Assembly (NCBI RefSeq): GCF_001571245.1
Contig: NZ_BCTK01000001.1
Span: forward strand, 558,001 to 622,000
Length of the DNA: 64,000 bases
Source of the DNA: Achromobacter piechaudii NBRC 102461
GTDB taxonomy: Bacteria; Pseudomonadota; Gammaproteobacteria; Burkholderiales; Burkholderiaceae_B
Direction: 5' to 3'
The notes beneath the pieces are model-generated. The model saw only the letters and a program-made list of their open reading frames with translations, made no database searches and was not told the origin of the DNA. How positions within the stretch are numbered: position 1 is the first letter of the stretch; every line of letters begins with the position of its first letter. Of this stretch, positions 54,693 to 64,000 are shown one piece after another. Both the position numbers and the translations under genes were made by a program.

Positions 54693-55712
54693 ATGAAAGA
54701 CCGCATCACCATACGCGACGTTGCCAAGAAGGCCGGGGTCTCCCTGGGTACGGCGTCGCGCGCGCTCAACCGGACGGGCCGAGTCAGCGAAGCCGCCATT
54801 GCGGCGGTCGAGCAGGCGGTACGCAGTCTGGACTATCGGCCGGACGCCGTGGCGCGTAGCCTGCGCACGAAATCCTCCGGCGTGATCGGGCTGCTGGTGT
54901 CCGACCTTGCCAACCCGCTCTATGCCCGGATCATCACCGCCACCGAGACCGCGCTACAAGCCAAAGGCTATTCGTTGCTGGTGGCCAGCACGCATAACGA
55001 AAGACGGCGCGAAGCGTCCTTAGTCGACATCTTTCGTGGCCGCCGAGTCGATGCGTTGATTCTGGGCCCGTGCGAAAAGGAATCCGCCGACCTGATCGAC
55101 AAGTTGTCGCAAGAACTGCCCGTCGTCGCGCTGGACCGCGAGTTCGGCGCATCGTCGGTCGGCATTCACGTCGACCATGCGGCGGGGGCCTTGCAGGCGA
55201 CCCAGTATCTGTTGAACCTGGGCCACACCCGGATTGCGCTGCTGACCCCGGGGACGGATTTGCGAACCGGCAAAGAGCGTATCGCGGGCTTTCGTCAGGC
55301 ATTCAAAGAGCGCGGCATCGTTCTCGATCCCGCGCTGATCCGGGCTGAACCGTCCGCGATGCAGTTTGCGTTTTCCGAAGCGATGTCACTGCTGTCGCAC
55401 GCCAATCGCCCCACGGCGTTTGTATGCCTGGGCACCAGAATCCTGTCCGGCGTGCTTCAGGCCCTGCGCCATACCGGAGATTCGGTTCCCAACGATATCA
55501 GCGTGATCAGCATTGGCGACACCGATCTGTCTCAACTATTCAGCCCTGCCATCACCTCGCTCAGTTGGGACCTGGAGGCGGTCGGCACTTGCGCGGCGCA
55601 GCTGGTCCTAAAGCAACTTGATCGCCAGAGCGCGCCAGCGCAAGGCGATCGCATCGTCATCAAGACGCAGCTGATATTGCGTGAATCGTGCGCGCCCGCA
55701 GCGCCGTCTTGA
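54693..55712 (+). CDS. LacI-family transcriptional regulator
   Basis: 339-residue repressor. The N-terminal HTH with hinge helix reads ITIRDVAKKAGVSLGTASRALN then VEQAVRSLDYRPDAVARSLR (to about residue 60). The sugar-binding-protein-like effector domain follows (GVIGLLVSDLANPLY onward). It lies inside the cluster it presumably controls, with the palindrome GGAAACGTTTCC in front of the first gene as its likely site. LacI control of Bug/SDR/cupin genes is unusual; the inducer may be a polyol, sugar acid or related oxo compound. Confidence 0.92.
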   Translation: MKDRITIRDVAKKAGVSLGTASRALNRTGRVSEAAIAAVEQAVRSLDYRPDAVARSLRTKSSGVIGLLVSDLANPLYARIITATETALQAKGYSLLVASTHNERRREASLVDIFRGRRVDALILGPCEKESADLIDKLSQELPVVALDREFGASSVGIHVDHAAGALQATQYLLNLGHTRIALLTPGTDLRTGKERIAGFRQAFKERGIVLDPALIRAEPSAMQFAFSEAMSLLSHANRPTAFVCLGTRILSGVLQALRHTGDSVPNDISVISIGDTDLSQLFSPAITSLSWDLEAVGTCAAQLVLKQLDRQSAPAQGDRIVIKTQLILRESCAPAAPS

Positions 55713-55736
55713 CCTAACCAACCATCAGGAACCCTC

Positions 55737-56243
55737 ATGACACAACCGTACACAGTCACCCATCAAGATCGCCTGCTGACCGTCAACATCGAAGACGGTG
55801 TGCAGCTGCCAGGCGCTGCGCCAGGCTCGTCCATCATTCCGTTGTTCCTGGATCGGGAGAACGGCGTGTGGGTGCTGTACGGCAAGTTCGCACCGGGCAC
55901 GCGCCTGCCCACGCACTTTCATACCGGCGTCGTCCACTTCTACACCACCAAGGGGCAGTGGAATTATCTGGAGTATCCGGACGACGTGCAGAAGGCCGGC
56001 AGCTATCTGTACGAGCCGGGCGGATCCGTCCATACGTTTTCCGTGCCCGAGGACGCCACGGAGCCGGCCGAAGGCTTCATGGTGGTGTTCGGCGCCAACA
56101 TCAACTTCATCGACGGCCAGTTCGCCAACATCCGCGATGCGGGCGCCATCGAAGACTCGATCATCGAGGCAGCCAAGAAGGCTGGGCTGCCCATGCCTCG
56201 CTATATCCGCCCGAAGGGCGGCGCCGAGTTCACGCGCGACTGA
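55737..56243 (+). CDS. Cupin-fold protein, dihydroxyacetophenone-dioxygenase-like
   Basis: 168-residue single cupin. Metal-ligand motif one is HFHTGVVHFYTTKGQWNYLEYP and motif two YEPGGSVHTF, with His in each. The arrangement and length recall 2,4'-dihydroxyacetophenone dioxygenase, an Fe-dependent C-C-cleaving cupin, and its relatives. I call it an oxygenase-like cupin; the substrate is unknown. It follows lacI by 24 bases and precedes an SDR by 13. Confidence 0.75.
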   Translation: MTQPYTVTHQDRLLTVNIEDGVQLPGAAPGSSIIPLFLDRENGVWVLYGKFAPGTRLPTHFHTGVVHFYTTKGQWNYLEYPDDVQKAGSYLYEPGGSVHTFSVPEDATEPAEGFMVVFGANINFIDGQFANIRDAGAIEDSIIEAAKKAGLPMPRYIRPKGGAEFTRD

Positions 56244-56256
56244 GCGGGGGCGGATT

Positions 56257-57051
56257 ATGCGCTTGGCATCGAAAGTGGCGCTGGTAGCAGGCGCCGGTAC
56301 ATTGAGAAATTCGTTTTCCGCCGCCGATCAGGTGGGCAATGGCGCAGCCTGTGCGATCCGGTTCGCGCGTGAAGGCGCAACCGTCATCTGCACTGACCGG
56401 TCCTTGGCGGCCGCGCAAGAGACCGTTGACAGGATTCGGGCGGAAGGCGGCGTCGCGCAGGCGCTTGAGCTGGATGTCACGGATTCCGCCCAGATCGAGC
56501 GGGCTTCGCAAGACGTGGCAACGCGTTTTGGGGGGATCGATATCCTGCACAACAATGTCGGCATCGAAATCCAGGGCGATCTGCTGGCGGTGCAGGACGA
56601 CGAGTGGGACCGCGTCATGACGGTCAACGTGCGTGGATCCATGGCGATGGCGCGGGCCTTCCTGCCGCAGATGAAAGCGCGCGGTGGCGGCTCCATCATC
56701 AATGTCTCGTCAACGGCCAGCTTGAAATGGAGCCCGATGCAATTCCTTTCCTACAGCACGGCCAAGGCGGCGGTCAATCACATGACGCGGGTCATCGCCC
56801 GGCAATATGCGGCGGACCAGGTGCGGTGCAATTGCATCATTCCGGGCATGATCCGCACGCCGCATGCCGATGCGCTGTATTCCAGCGCAGAGGCTGCGCA
56901 ACAGGGCCATGAGGCCCGCGACGCAAGGTGTCCGATGGGGCGCCAGGGCAGCCCCTGGGATATTGCCAATGCGGCGCTGTTCCTGGCCTCTGACGAGGCA
57001 GCTTATGTCACCGGGTGCTTGATGGTGGTAGATGGCGGATCGAGCCTGTAG
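56257..57051 (+). CDS. Short-chain dehydrogenase/reductase
   Basis: 264-residue SDR. The nucleotide loop is VAGAGTLRNSFSAADQVGNGAACAI, longer than the usual TGxxxGIG because of an insertion at about residues 11-22. NN is in LHNNVGIEIQG. The catalytic Ser is in NVSSTASLKWSPMQFLSYSTAKAAV with the YxxxK-type motif YSTAK. Last gene of the LacI cluster. The insertion near the cofactor pocket is distinctive; the reaction is not assigned. Confidence 0.88.
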   Translation: MRLASKVALVAGAGTLRNSFSAADQVGNGAACAIRFAREGATVICTDRSLAAAQETVDRIRAEGGVAQALELDVTDSAQIERASQDVATRFGGIDILHNNVGIEIQGDLLAVQDDEWDRVMTVNVRGSMAMARAFLPQMKARGGGSIINVSSTASLKWSPMQFLSYSTAKAAVNHMTRVIARQYAADQVRCNCIIPGMIRTPHADALYSSAEAAQQGHEARDARCPMGRQGSPWDIANAALFLASDEAAYVTGCLMVVDGGSSL

Positions 57052-57089
57052 CGCTAAAGGGCGGCCAATCCGGCTGCCCGGCCCCGCTA

Positions 57090-59180
57090 TCAATACCGAT
57101 ATCCCAGCGTGAGCATGGTGCTGCGGCCGTCACCCAAGGCGACGGCGTTGCGCAGGCCGCCGGCAAAATAATCCTTGTCGAACAGGTTGCGCACGGTCAG
57201 CGCGGCGCGCCAATGGTCCGCTTGATAGGCGATGCCCGCGTCGGCCACGGCATAACCCGGAATGACGTATCCATAAGCATGGCGAGGGCTTTCGCCGCGC
57301 ATTCCGCCGTTCAGTTCCCAGCCTAGCGCCTTGCCGCGCAAGCGGTAGCGCGCCGTCACGTTGAAGCTGTGGCGGGGCACGTTGTCCAGCCAGCTTCCTA
57401 CCGTGGACGTTGCCTGGCCGCCGTCGTCCGTGACCACGGCGGCAATGTAGGCGTAGCCGCCCATCAGGCTCAGTCCATCGCCCAGGTCGGAAGCAAAGCC
57501 CAGCTCGGCGCCGCGCGTGCGTTGCTCGCCGACGGCGATGCTGTAGCCGTCGTTCACCGGATCGGCCTGAAGCACCTGGCGACGGCGCAGGTCAAAGGCG
57601 GCCACCGTCAGACTGGTGTTGCCGTCATCCAGGTCGAACTTGACGCCCGCCTCCCATTGGCGGCCCGTCTCGGGATCAAAGCCCTGGCCGTTGGCGTCGG
57701 TACCCAGGTTGGGATAGAACGAGGTGGCGTAGCTGATGTACGGGCGCACCCCCGGCGCGATCTCGTACATGACGGCGCCGGACCCCGTCGTCTTCTGGGA
57801 AGGATTGTCCTGCCGGTTGCTGGTCAGCCTGTCCGTCGAATAGCTGGCGGCGTCATCGCGGCGCAGGCCGGCGATCAGGCGCCAGCGTTCGCCGATCTGG
57901 ATCTGGTCGCGCAGATACACGCCGACGGAACGCACGGTGCTGGCGCTGTCGGTGCGCGGTTGGGCGGGGCAGACTATCGGGCTTCCGTAGACCGGGTCGT
58001 ACAGGTTCAATGCGCCGACGGAACAACTGGTTTGCAGCGCGTTCTCGCGCGAGCGCAGATAGTCGACGCCCAGCGTGATCTCGTGCTTGCCCCATGCTGT
58101 GTCGAAGCGGCGCTGCGCATTCGTGTCCATCGAAAACGTGTCGCCATCGAAATGTTGGTCGGTAGAGGTACGCCTCAGGCTGCGTCCTCCAGCTGCCAGC
58201 GTGCCGGCCGCCACCAGTTGGCCGTCCAGCGTGTATTGCTGCCAGCGCAGGTTCTGATTGACCGTCCAGCCGTTGTCGAAACGATGCGTCAGCGCGTATC
58301 CCACCCGGCTCTGGAATCCGCGATAGGGGTCCTGATCCGGCTCGCCGATAAAGCGATCGCGAGGGACGCTTCCGTTGGGGTTTTCAAGCACGGACCCCAC
58401 GACGGGCAGGCCTTGCTGCCGGATGTACCGGCGTTCCTGATAGCTGGTCAGGATCGTGAAGTCGGTGCGCGTTCCAAGATCGAGCGACAGCGACGGTGCG
58501 ATCCATCGATTCTTGAACCACACGTAGTCCGTGGCGTCATGCGAATTCATCGCCAGCGCGTTCAGGCGGAAGGCGGCCTTGCCGTTCTCCGACAAAGGCG
58601 TGCCCATGTCCAGCGTGCCCTGATAGAAGTCGTTGCTGCCTATCGTGGATTCTACGTTCGCGAAGGCTTCCGGCTGCGGGCGCTTGCTGACCATATTGAC
58701 CAGGCCGCCGGGAAGCACCAGCCCATAGAGCAACGAGGCAGGGCCCTTGAGCACTTCCACTTGTTCCAGGCCGTACAACTGCTCGGCAACGCGGTTGGAC
58801 GCTGCGGTACGCAGGCCGTCCACGAACAAGGAGTCGGAAGCGACTTGCCCACGGATGATCAGGTCATCCCATCCCCGCCGCCCAAACTGGTTGGCGACCA
58901 CGCCCGGCACGTTGTGCAAGGCATCGGCAAGGGACTGGGCTTGCTGGCTGTCCAATACCGCCCGAGGCACAACCGTGATCGACTGCGGGGTCTGCGACAG
59001 CGGCACCGATGATTTGTTGACGGCAGGGGGCTGGACGGGATTGAAGTTGCCGTCGGCTTCCGAGTCGGCGGTGACGCGGACGGACGGCAATTGAACGACG
59101 TCTGTGGATTGTGCGTGAAGGGCAACAGGGGCAAGCAGAGCGAGTCCGGCGAACAGGGCGGGGGCGTGAGGATGCGGCAT
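57090..59180 (-). CDS. TonB-dependent siderophore receptor (FhuA/FpvA type)
   Basis: 696-residue outer-membrane receptor starting at the ATG of MPHPHAPALF (59180). Signal core is LFAGLALLAPVALHAQ; the plug has VPLSQTPQSITVVPRAVLDSQQAQSLADAL and EQVEVLKGPASLLYGLVLPGGLVNMVSKRP, as in ferrichrome/pyoverdine-class receptors; the C terminus MLTLGYRY ends in an aromatic. It is not closely related in sequence style to the other two receptors. A Fur-like sequence lies about 100 bases upstream. Confidence 0.92.
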   Translation of the reverse strand: MPHPHAPALFAGLALLAPVALHAQSTDVVQLPSVRVTADSEADGNFNPVQPPAVNKSSVPLSQTPQSITVVPRAVLDSQQAQSLADALHNVPGVVANQFGRRGWDDLIIRGQVASDSLFVDGLRTAASNRVAEQLYGLEQVEVLKGPASLLYGLVLPGGLVNMVSKRPQPEAFANVESTIGSNDFYQGTLDMGTPLSENGKAAFRLNALAMNSHDATDYVWFKNRWIAPSLSLDLGTRTDFTILTSYQERRYIRQQGLPVVGSVLENPNGSVPRDRFIGEPDQDPYRGFQSRVGYALTHRFDNGWTVNQNLRWQQYTLDGQLVAAGTLAAGGRSLRRTSTDQHFDGDTFSMDTNAQRRFDTAWGKHEITLGVDYLRSRENALQTSCSVGALNLYDPVYGSPIVCPAQPRTDSASTVRSVGVYLRDQIQIGERWRLIAGLRRDDAASYSTDRLTSNRQDNPSQKTTGSGAVMYEIAPGVRPYISYATSFYPNLGTDANGQGFDPETGRQWEAGVKFDLDDGNTSLTVAAFDLRRRQVLQADPVNDGYSIAVGEQRTRGAELGFASDLGDGLSLMGGYAYIAAVVTDDGGQATSTVGSWLDNVPRHSFNVTARYRLRGKALGWELNGGMRGESPRHAYGYVIPGYAVADAGIAYQADHWRAALTVRNLFDKDYFAGGLRNAVALGDGRSTMLTLGYRY

Positions 59181-59277
59181 CAAGAAAGGGGGGAGGCTGC
59201 TGGAAAGGGGCTTGGCGTGCGCCGGGCGGTGCAGCGCAATGCACGTTGAAGGCTGCTGGAAAGCGGCTCTTGAAATT

Positions 59278-59296
59278 AGGAATGATAATAAAACGC
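59278..59296 (-). promoter_or_regulatory. Weak Fur-box-like site
   Basis: AATGATAAT at 59281-59289 is identical to the centre of the Fur consensus, but the flanking half is poor (11 of 19 overall). It lies in the AT-rich gap (59270-59320) between the TonB receptor and comEC. Iron control of the receptor is likely in principle; the site itself is uncertain. Confidence 0.4.
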
Positions 59297-59454
59297 ATTA
59301 ATATTAAAAGCTATGCGCTGATTCGGCAAGACCGGCTTGCGGCAAGCCGAGGTGGATAAAAGCGTTCACTCGGTGATGGGCTGACGGCTCGCTCGTCCTA
59401 CGCTCATGGTTTTGGGAGAGGGACATCACCGGTCGTTCTTTTTGCCTGGCGTTC

Positions 59455-61869
59455 GTGGCTGGCGCGGCGTGGGTGCAGTGCTATGCGGTGTTGCCGGGCA
59501 CGTTGGGTTTGGTGGGGATAGCCATTGCCGGCGTAGCGGCGGGGGCGGGCTGGATGCGAAGCGAAGGGGGCTGTTGTCGCATCCTCTGCGCCCTGATGCT
59601 GGGTCTTTGCGCGGGCATCCTCAATGCCTGCTTGCAAGCGCATCTACGGCTTGACGATGCGCTGGTGGACTTGCATCAGGATCAGGTCTCGCGCCTGATC
59701 CTGCGCGTTGCCGAGCTGCCCGACGGAGACGAGCGGCATCATCGCTTCGTCGCCGAACTGGCCGAGCCCGCGCGTCCCGGCATTCCGTCTCGCATCCAGG
59801 TCACGTGGCAAGCGCCGCCCGGTGCGGCCCAGAGCCTGCCTGCGTTGCTGCCTGGCCAGATCTGGCGGATGGCGTTGGTGTTGCGGCGGCCTCACGGCGT
59901 ACTGAACCCCGCCGGGCCGGATGCCGAAGCGCGCATGTTCGCGCGCGGGTTGCGGGCCGTGGGCACGGTGCGCGGCAGGCCGCAGTTGCTGGATGACCGG
60001 CCGTGGGCGTCGGCGGGTGTGCTCATTGAAAGGGCGCGCCACCATGTGCGCACGGGGATGCGTAAGGCCCTGGGGGACCACCGCTATGTGCCAGTGTTGA
60101 TTGCGTTGGCGATTGGGGACCAAGCGGGCGTGGCGCGCGATGATTGGCGCATCTTCAACCGCAGCGGCATTACGCATCTGGTCTCGATCAGCGGCATGCA
60201 CGTGACGTCCATCGCGGGCATAGCGGGCGTGCTGGTGGCGGCGGCCTGGCGGCGCGCGCGTTGGCGCGGGGTGGGCTTGCCGGAATTCCTGCCCTCGCGT
60301 GTGGCAGGCGGGGCGGCGGCTGCGGTGGTGGCCTTGCTGTATTGCCTGCTGGCGGGTTGGGGCGTGCCGGCGCGGCGCACGTTCTTCATGCTGTCGGTGG
60401 TGCTGGCGGCCGCGATGTCGCGGCTGCCGTTGACGGGGGGCAGGGTGTTGGCGTGCGCGGGGGCGGGCGTGGTGGCCTTGGACCCTTGGGCGCCGCTGTC
60501 GGCGGGGTTCTGGCTGTCGTTCGGGGCGGTGGCGATATTGCTGCGCATTGCCGACCTGCCCTTCGATGCCGAGGCGGGGTGGCGCAGGCGATGGGCTAAC
60601 CGGCTCGCGCAGGCGACGCGCTTGCAGTTGATGGTGACCTTGGGGCTGACGCCGTTGCTGGCGTTTCTGGTGCATCAGGTGTCGGTGGGGTCGCCGCTGG
60701 CCAATGCGGTGGCGATACCGTCGGTGACGTTCGTGGTGACGCCCTTGGCATTGTTGTGCGCGGCGCTGTCGGTGTTGCCGGGCTCGGAAGCGGCGGCGGC
60801 TTGGGCGGCGCAAGTGGGGTTGGCGGCGTTTGACGCCACGATGGTTCCAGTGGCTTGGGTGGGCAACGCGGACTGGGCCAGCTTTGCGGTGGCGGCCGCG
60901 CCGTGGCCGTGGTTGTGGCTGGCCGTGGCGGGCATGGTCTGGGCCTTGCAGACGCGTGGATGGCCGGCGCGGCACATGGGGTGGGTGTGCATGCTGCCGC
61001 TCTTGTGTTGGCGACCCGACAAACCCGAACTGGGACATTGGCGCATGAGCGCGCTGGACGTGGGGCAGGGCAGCGCCATCGTGGTCGAGACCGCCAGCCA
61101 GGTGCTGCTGTTCGACGCCGGGCCGCGTCATTACGGCGGCAGTGATGCGGGCGAGCGGGTCGTGGCCCCGTTCCTGCAAACGCGCAGCATCTTCGCGCTG
61201 GATGTGCTGGTGCTGTCGCACGCCGACCAGGACCACGTGGGCGGCGCGCGCGCCGTGCTGGCGGCGGTGCCGGTGCGGCTGAGTTATGCGTCGTTCGATG
61301 TGGCGGCGTTTGTCCGGCGCGATGCTCGTGTGTGGCCGGCGGCGGGGCAGGCGGAGTCCGATGCCACGCCCACGCTGCCGCAACGGATGGCGCGTTGCGG
61401 GCGCGGTGACGGCTGGGAGGTGGATGGCGTGCGGTTCACGTTCCTGCATCCCGCCGATGGCGGCAGCGGCGCGCCCTCGGACAAGAACGCCGACAGTTGC
61501 GTGTTGCACGTACAGGGCGCCAGCCATGCGCTGTTGCTGACTGGCGATATCGGCGTTGCGCAGGAACGCGAACTGATGGCGCGTGGCTTGGAGCGGGTTG
61601 ACGTGGTGCTGGCGCCGCACCACGGTTCCGCGTCCTCATCCGGTCGCGATTGGGTGCGCGCGTTGCAAGCGACGCATGCGATAGCCCAGGCGGGCTATCT
61701 GAACCGCTTCCGTCATCCTGCGCCTGTAGTGGAACGGCGCTGGATAAGTGCGGGTGCGGTGTTCTGGCGCAGCGATCGAGATGGCGCGGTCATGGCGGAA
61801 TCCCGCGCGCGCGCACTGCGGGTGTGGTCGCAGCGGGAGGTGGGCGCACGGTATTGGCATGGGCGATAA
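59455..61869 (+). CDS. comEC: ComEC/Rec2 DNA-uptake channel protein
   Basis: Inner-membrane protein that carries transforming DNA into the cytoplasm. It has an N-terminal OB-like region, the Competence domain with many helices (ITHLVSISGMHVTSIAGI and WGVPARRTFFML are hallmarks), and a C-terminal metallo-beta-lactamase-like domain: LDVGQGSAIVVET, LSHADQDHVGGARAV (zinc motif HxxxDH) and LAPHHGSASSSG. It has 804 residues from a GTG at 59455. In-frame codons just upstream (CLAF before VAGAAWV) also look like the family's first helix, with a GGGAGAGG ribosome-like site at 59414, so the true start may be a rare codon around 59425-59446. Confidence 0.9.
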   Translation: MAGAAWVQCYAVLPGTLGLVGIAIAGVAAGAGWMRSEGGCCRILCALMLGLCAGILNACLQAHLRLDDALVDLHQDQVSRLILRVAELPDGDERHHRFVAELAEPARPGIPSRIQVTWQAPPGAAQSLPALLPGQIWRMALVLRRPHGVLNPAGPDAEARMFARGLRAVGTVRGRPQLLDDRPWASAGVLIERARHHVRTGMRKALGDHRYVPVLIALAIGDQAGVARDDWRIFNRSGITHLVSISGMHVTSIAGIAGVLVAAAWRRARWRGVGLPEFLPSRVAGGAAAAVVALLYCLLAGWGVPARRTFFMLSVVLAAAMSRLPLTGGRVLACAGAGVVALDPWAPLSAGFWLSFGAVAILLRIADLPFDAEAGWRRRWANRLAQATRLQLMVTLGLTPLLAFLVHQVSVGSPLANAVAIPSVTFVVTPLALLCAALSVLPGSEAAAAWAAQVGLAAFDATMVPVAWVGNADWASFAVAAAPWPWLWLAVAGMVWALQTRGWPARHMGWVCMLPLLCWRPDKPELGHWRMSALDVGQGSAIVVETASQVLLFDAGPRHYGGSDAGERVVAPFLQTRSIFALDVLVLSHADQDHVGGARAVLAAVPVRLSYASFDVAAFVRRDARVWPAAGQAESDATPTLPQRMARCGRGDGWEVDGVRFTFLHPADGGSGAPSDKNADSCVLHVQGASHALLLTGDIGVAQERELMARGLERVDVVLAPHHGSASSSGRDWVRALQATHAIAQAGYLNRFRHPAPVVERRWISAGAVFWRSDRDGAVMAESRARALRVWSQREVGARYWHGR

Positions 61870-62085
61870 GAGGGGGAGGACGGGAGCAGACGGGATAGGA
61901 GGGGATGGGGGGGATGGGCTGGATGGGCTGGATGGATGGGACGCGACGGTGCGGGACAGGACGCAACAGAGCGGGAAGGACGCGAGGGGGTGGGGCCGGA
62001 CGGGACGCGACGCGACGGGCGGGATAGGACGCGACAGGACGCGACACGGCAAGAGAGGACGCGACGGGCGGGTTAGGCGCGATGG
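61870..62085 (+). repeat. G-rich imperfect tandem repeat between convergent genes
   Basis: Strongly strand-asymmetric: 36 G against 5 C in 61861-61920 and 30 G against 10 C in 61921-61980. The first part repeats GATGGG/GGCTG units; the second repeats GGACGCGAC and variants at least five times up to 62070. A run at 61882-61918 fits the four-G-run quadruplex pattern with loops of 7, 6 and 2 bases. On the minus strand the RNA would be C-rich, as at Rho-loading sites. 62086-62162 shows nothing further. Confidence 0.75.
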
Positions 62086-62162
62086 ACAAGCCCTGCGGCA
62101 AGTTGGTCAAATCAGAACCACGGCTGCGCCCAGCCGCTACCCGATTGCCGCGCGCCGCTCGT

Positions 62163-63784
<1,622 letters not shown>

Positions 63785-63788
<4 letters not shown>

Positions 63789-64000
63789 GCCCGGCCGCCA
63801 AAAAACTCCAGCGCGCGCTTCAACTCCGGCGCATTACGCGCAAAGTCCTCCAGCGCGTCCCCCTCGCGCACGGCCTGCCACGCTTGCCGAATGCTCTGCA
63901 CGCCAGCTGCCGGGCCATCCGGGTGGGCCAGGATGCCACCCCCCGACATGAACATCAGATCGTCCGTGCGCACCGCCGCCCACGTTGCGGGCACGGTGCC
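63785..64000 (-). CDS. RuBisCO-like protein, C-terminal fragment (runs off window)
   Basis: The last 71 residues of a RuBisCO large-chain-family protein. DLMFMSGGGILAHPDGPAAGVQSIRQAW carries the phosphate-binding GGG/HPxG motif of barrel strand 8, and the tail ELKRALEFFGG is as in RuBisCO-like proteins. The rest lies beyond base 64000. The stop overlaps the kinase start (ATGA), so both are one operon. In the D-apionate pathway a RuBisCO-like decarboxylase/transcarboxylase (OiaX) works with a sugar-acid kinase; MtnW-type or other RLP roles cannot be excluded from this fragment. Confidence 0.8.

Noticed and set aside
59644..61623. Minus-strand open frame of 659 codons opposite comEC
   Set aside because: Extremely Arg/His/Gln-rich; a shadow frame.

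Overview
This GC-rich, gene-dense window looks like the chromosome of a betaproteobacterium of the Alcaligenaceae (Achromobacter/Bordetella type). The indications are three Bug/TctC-type periplasmic binding proteins beside LysR or LacI regulators, many TonB receptors and acyl-CoA catabolism genes, a complete isc operon, and a lysS neighbourhood that contains prfB. This placement is inferred from gene content and composition; no 16S or other marker sequence is present.

Layout. 1-2240: the 3' part of uvrB, then a low-molecular-weight tyrosine phosphatase closed by a clear intrinsic terminator. 2248-7927: the iron-sulfur assembly operon iscR-iscS-iscU-iscA-hscB-hscA-fdx-iscX with an IscR-type operator in front and an intrinsic terminator behind. 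8014-8904: a protein with two methylglyoxal-synthase-like halves. 8913-12971: a LysR gene divergent from a Bug receptor, CoA-transferase and crotonase operon. 12984-22562: a PaaG-like crotonase divergent from an operon for a branched-chain-amino-acid-type ABC transporter, an acyl-CoA ligase, a thiolase and a TetR regulator. A strong palindrome lies between the two. 22663-26434 (minus strand): a small membrane protein, lysS, an SDR and prfB with its programmed +1 frameshift. 26722-33712: an MFS carrier, recJ, an RpfE-like gene, lolC/E-lolD and a TatD nuclease.

33713-44390 is an iron-uptake island. Two paralogous TonB receptors flank a two-component system, and the second receptor leads a CeuE/FatB-type siderophore ABC transporter. 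Each receptor has a Fur-box-like sequence. 44407-48013 carries an MFS exporter, thiM and a secreted alpha/beta hydrolase. 48051-51543 holds a Bug receptor with GalB- and GalC-like enzymes (4-oxalomesaconate to pyruvate plus oxaloacetate) divergent from a LysR gene. 51748-57051 is an unassigned catabolic cluster (SnoaL-like, Bug, SDR, VOC, LacI, cupin, SDR). A perfect LacI-family operator palindrome lies in front of its first gene. 57090-59180 is a third TonB receptor, and 59455-61869 is comEC. 61870-62085 is a strikingly G-rich imperfect repeat. The window ends in a minus-strand pair: a DUF1537 sugar-acid kinase with a 12-copy hexapeptide repeat at its N terminus, and the C-terminus of a RuBisCO-like protein, a pairing reminiscent of apionate degradation.

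The strongest candidates for undescribed biology are the LacI-controlled cluster at 51.7-57.1 kb, the tandem MGS protein, and the kinase with its minisatellite-like N terminus. No gene-free stretch exceeds 300 bases. I see no tRNA, rRNA, CRISPR array, insertion sequence or prophage.
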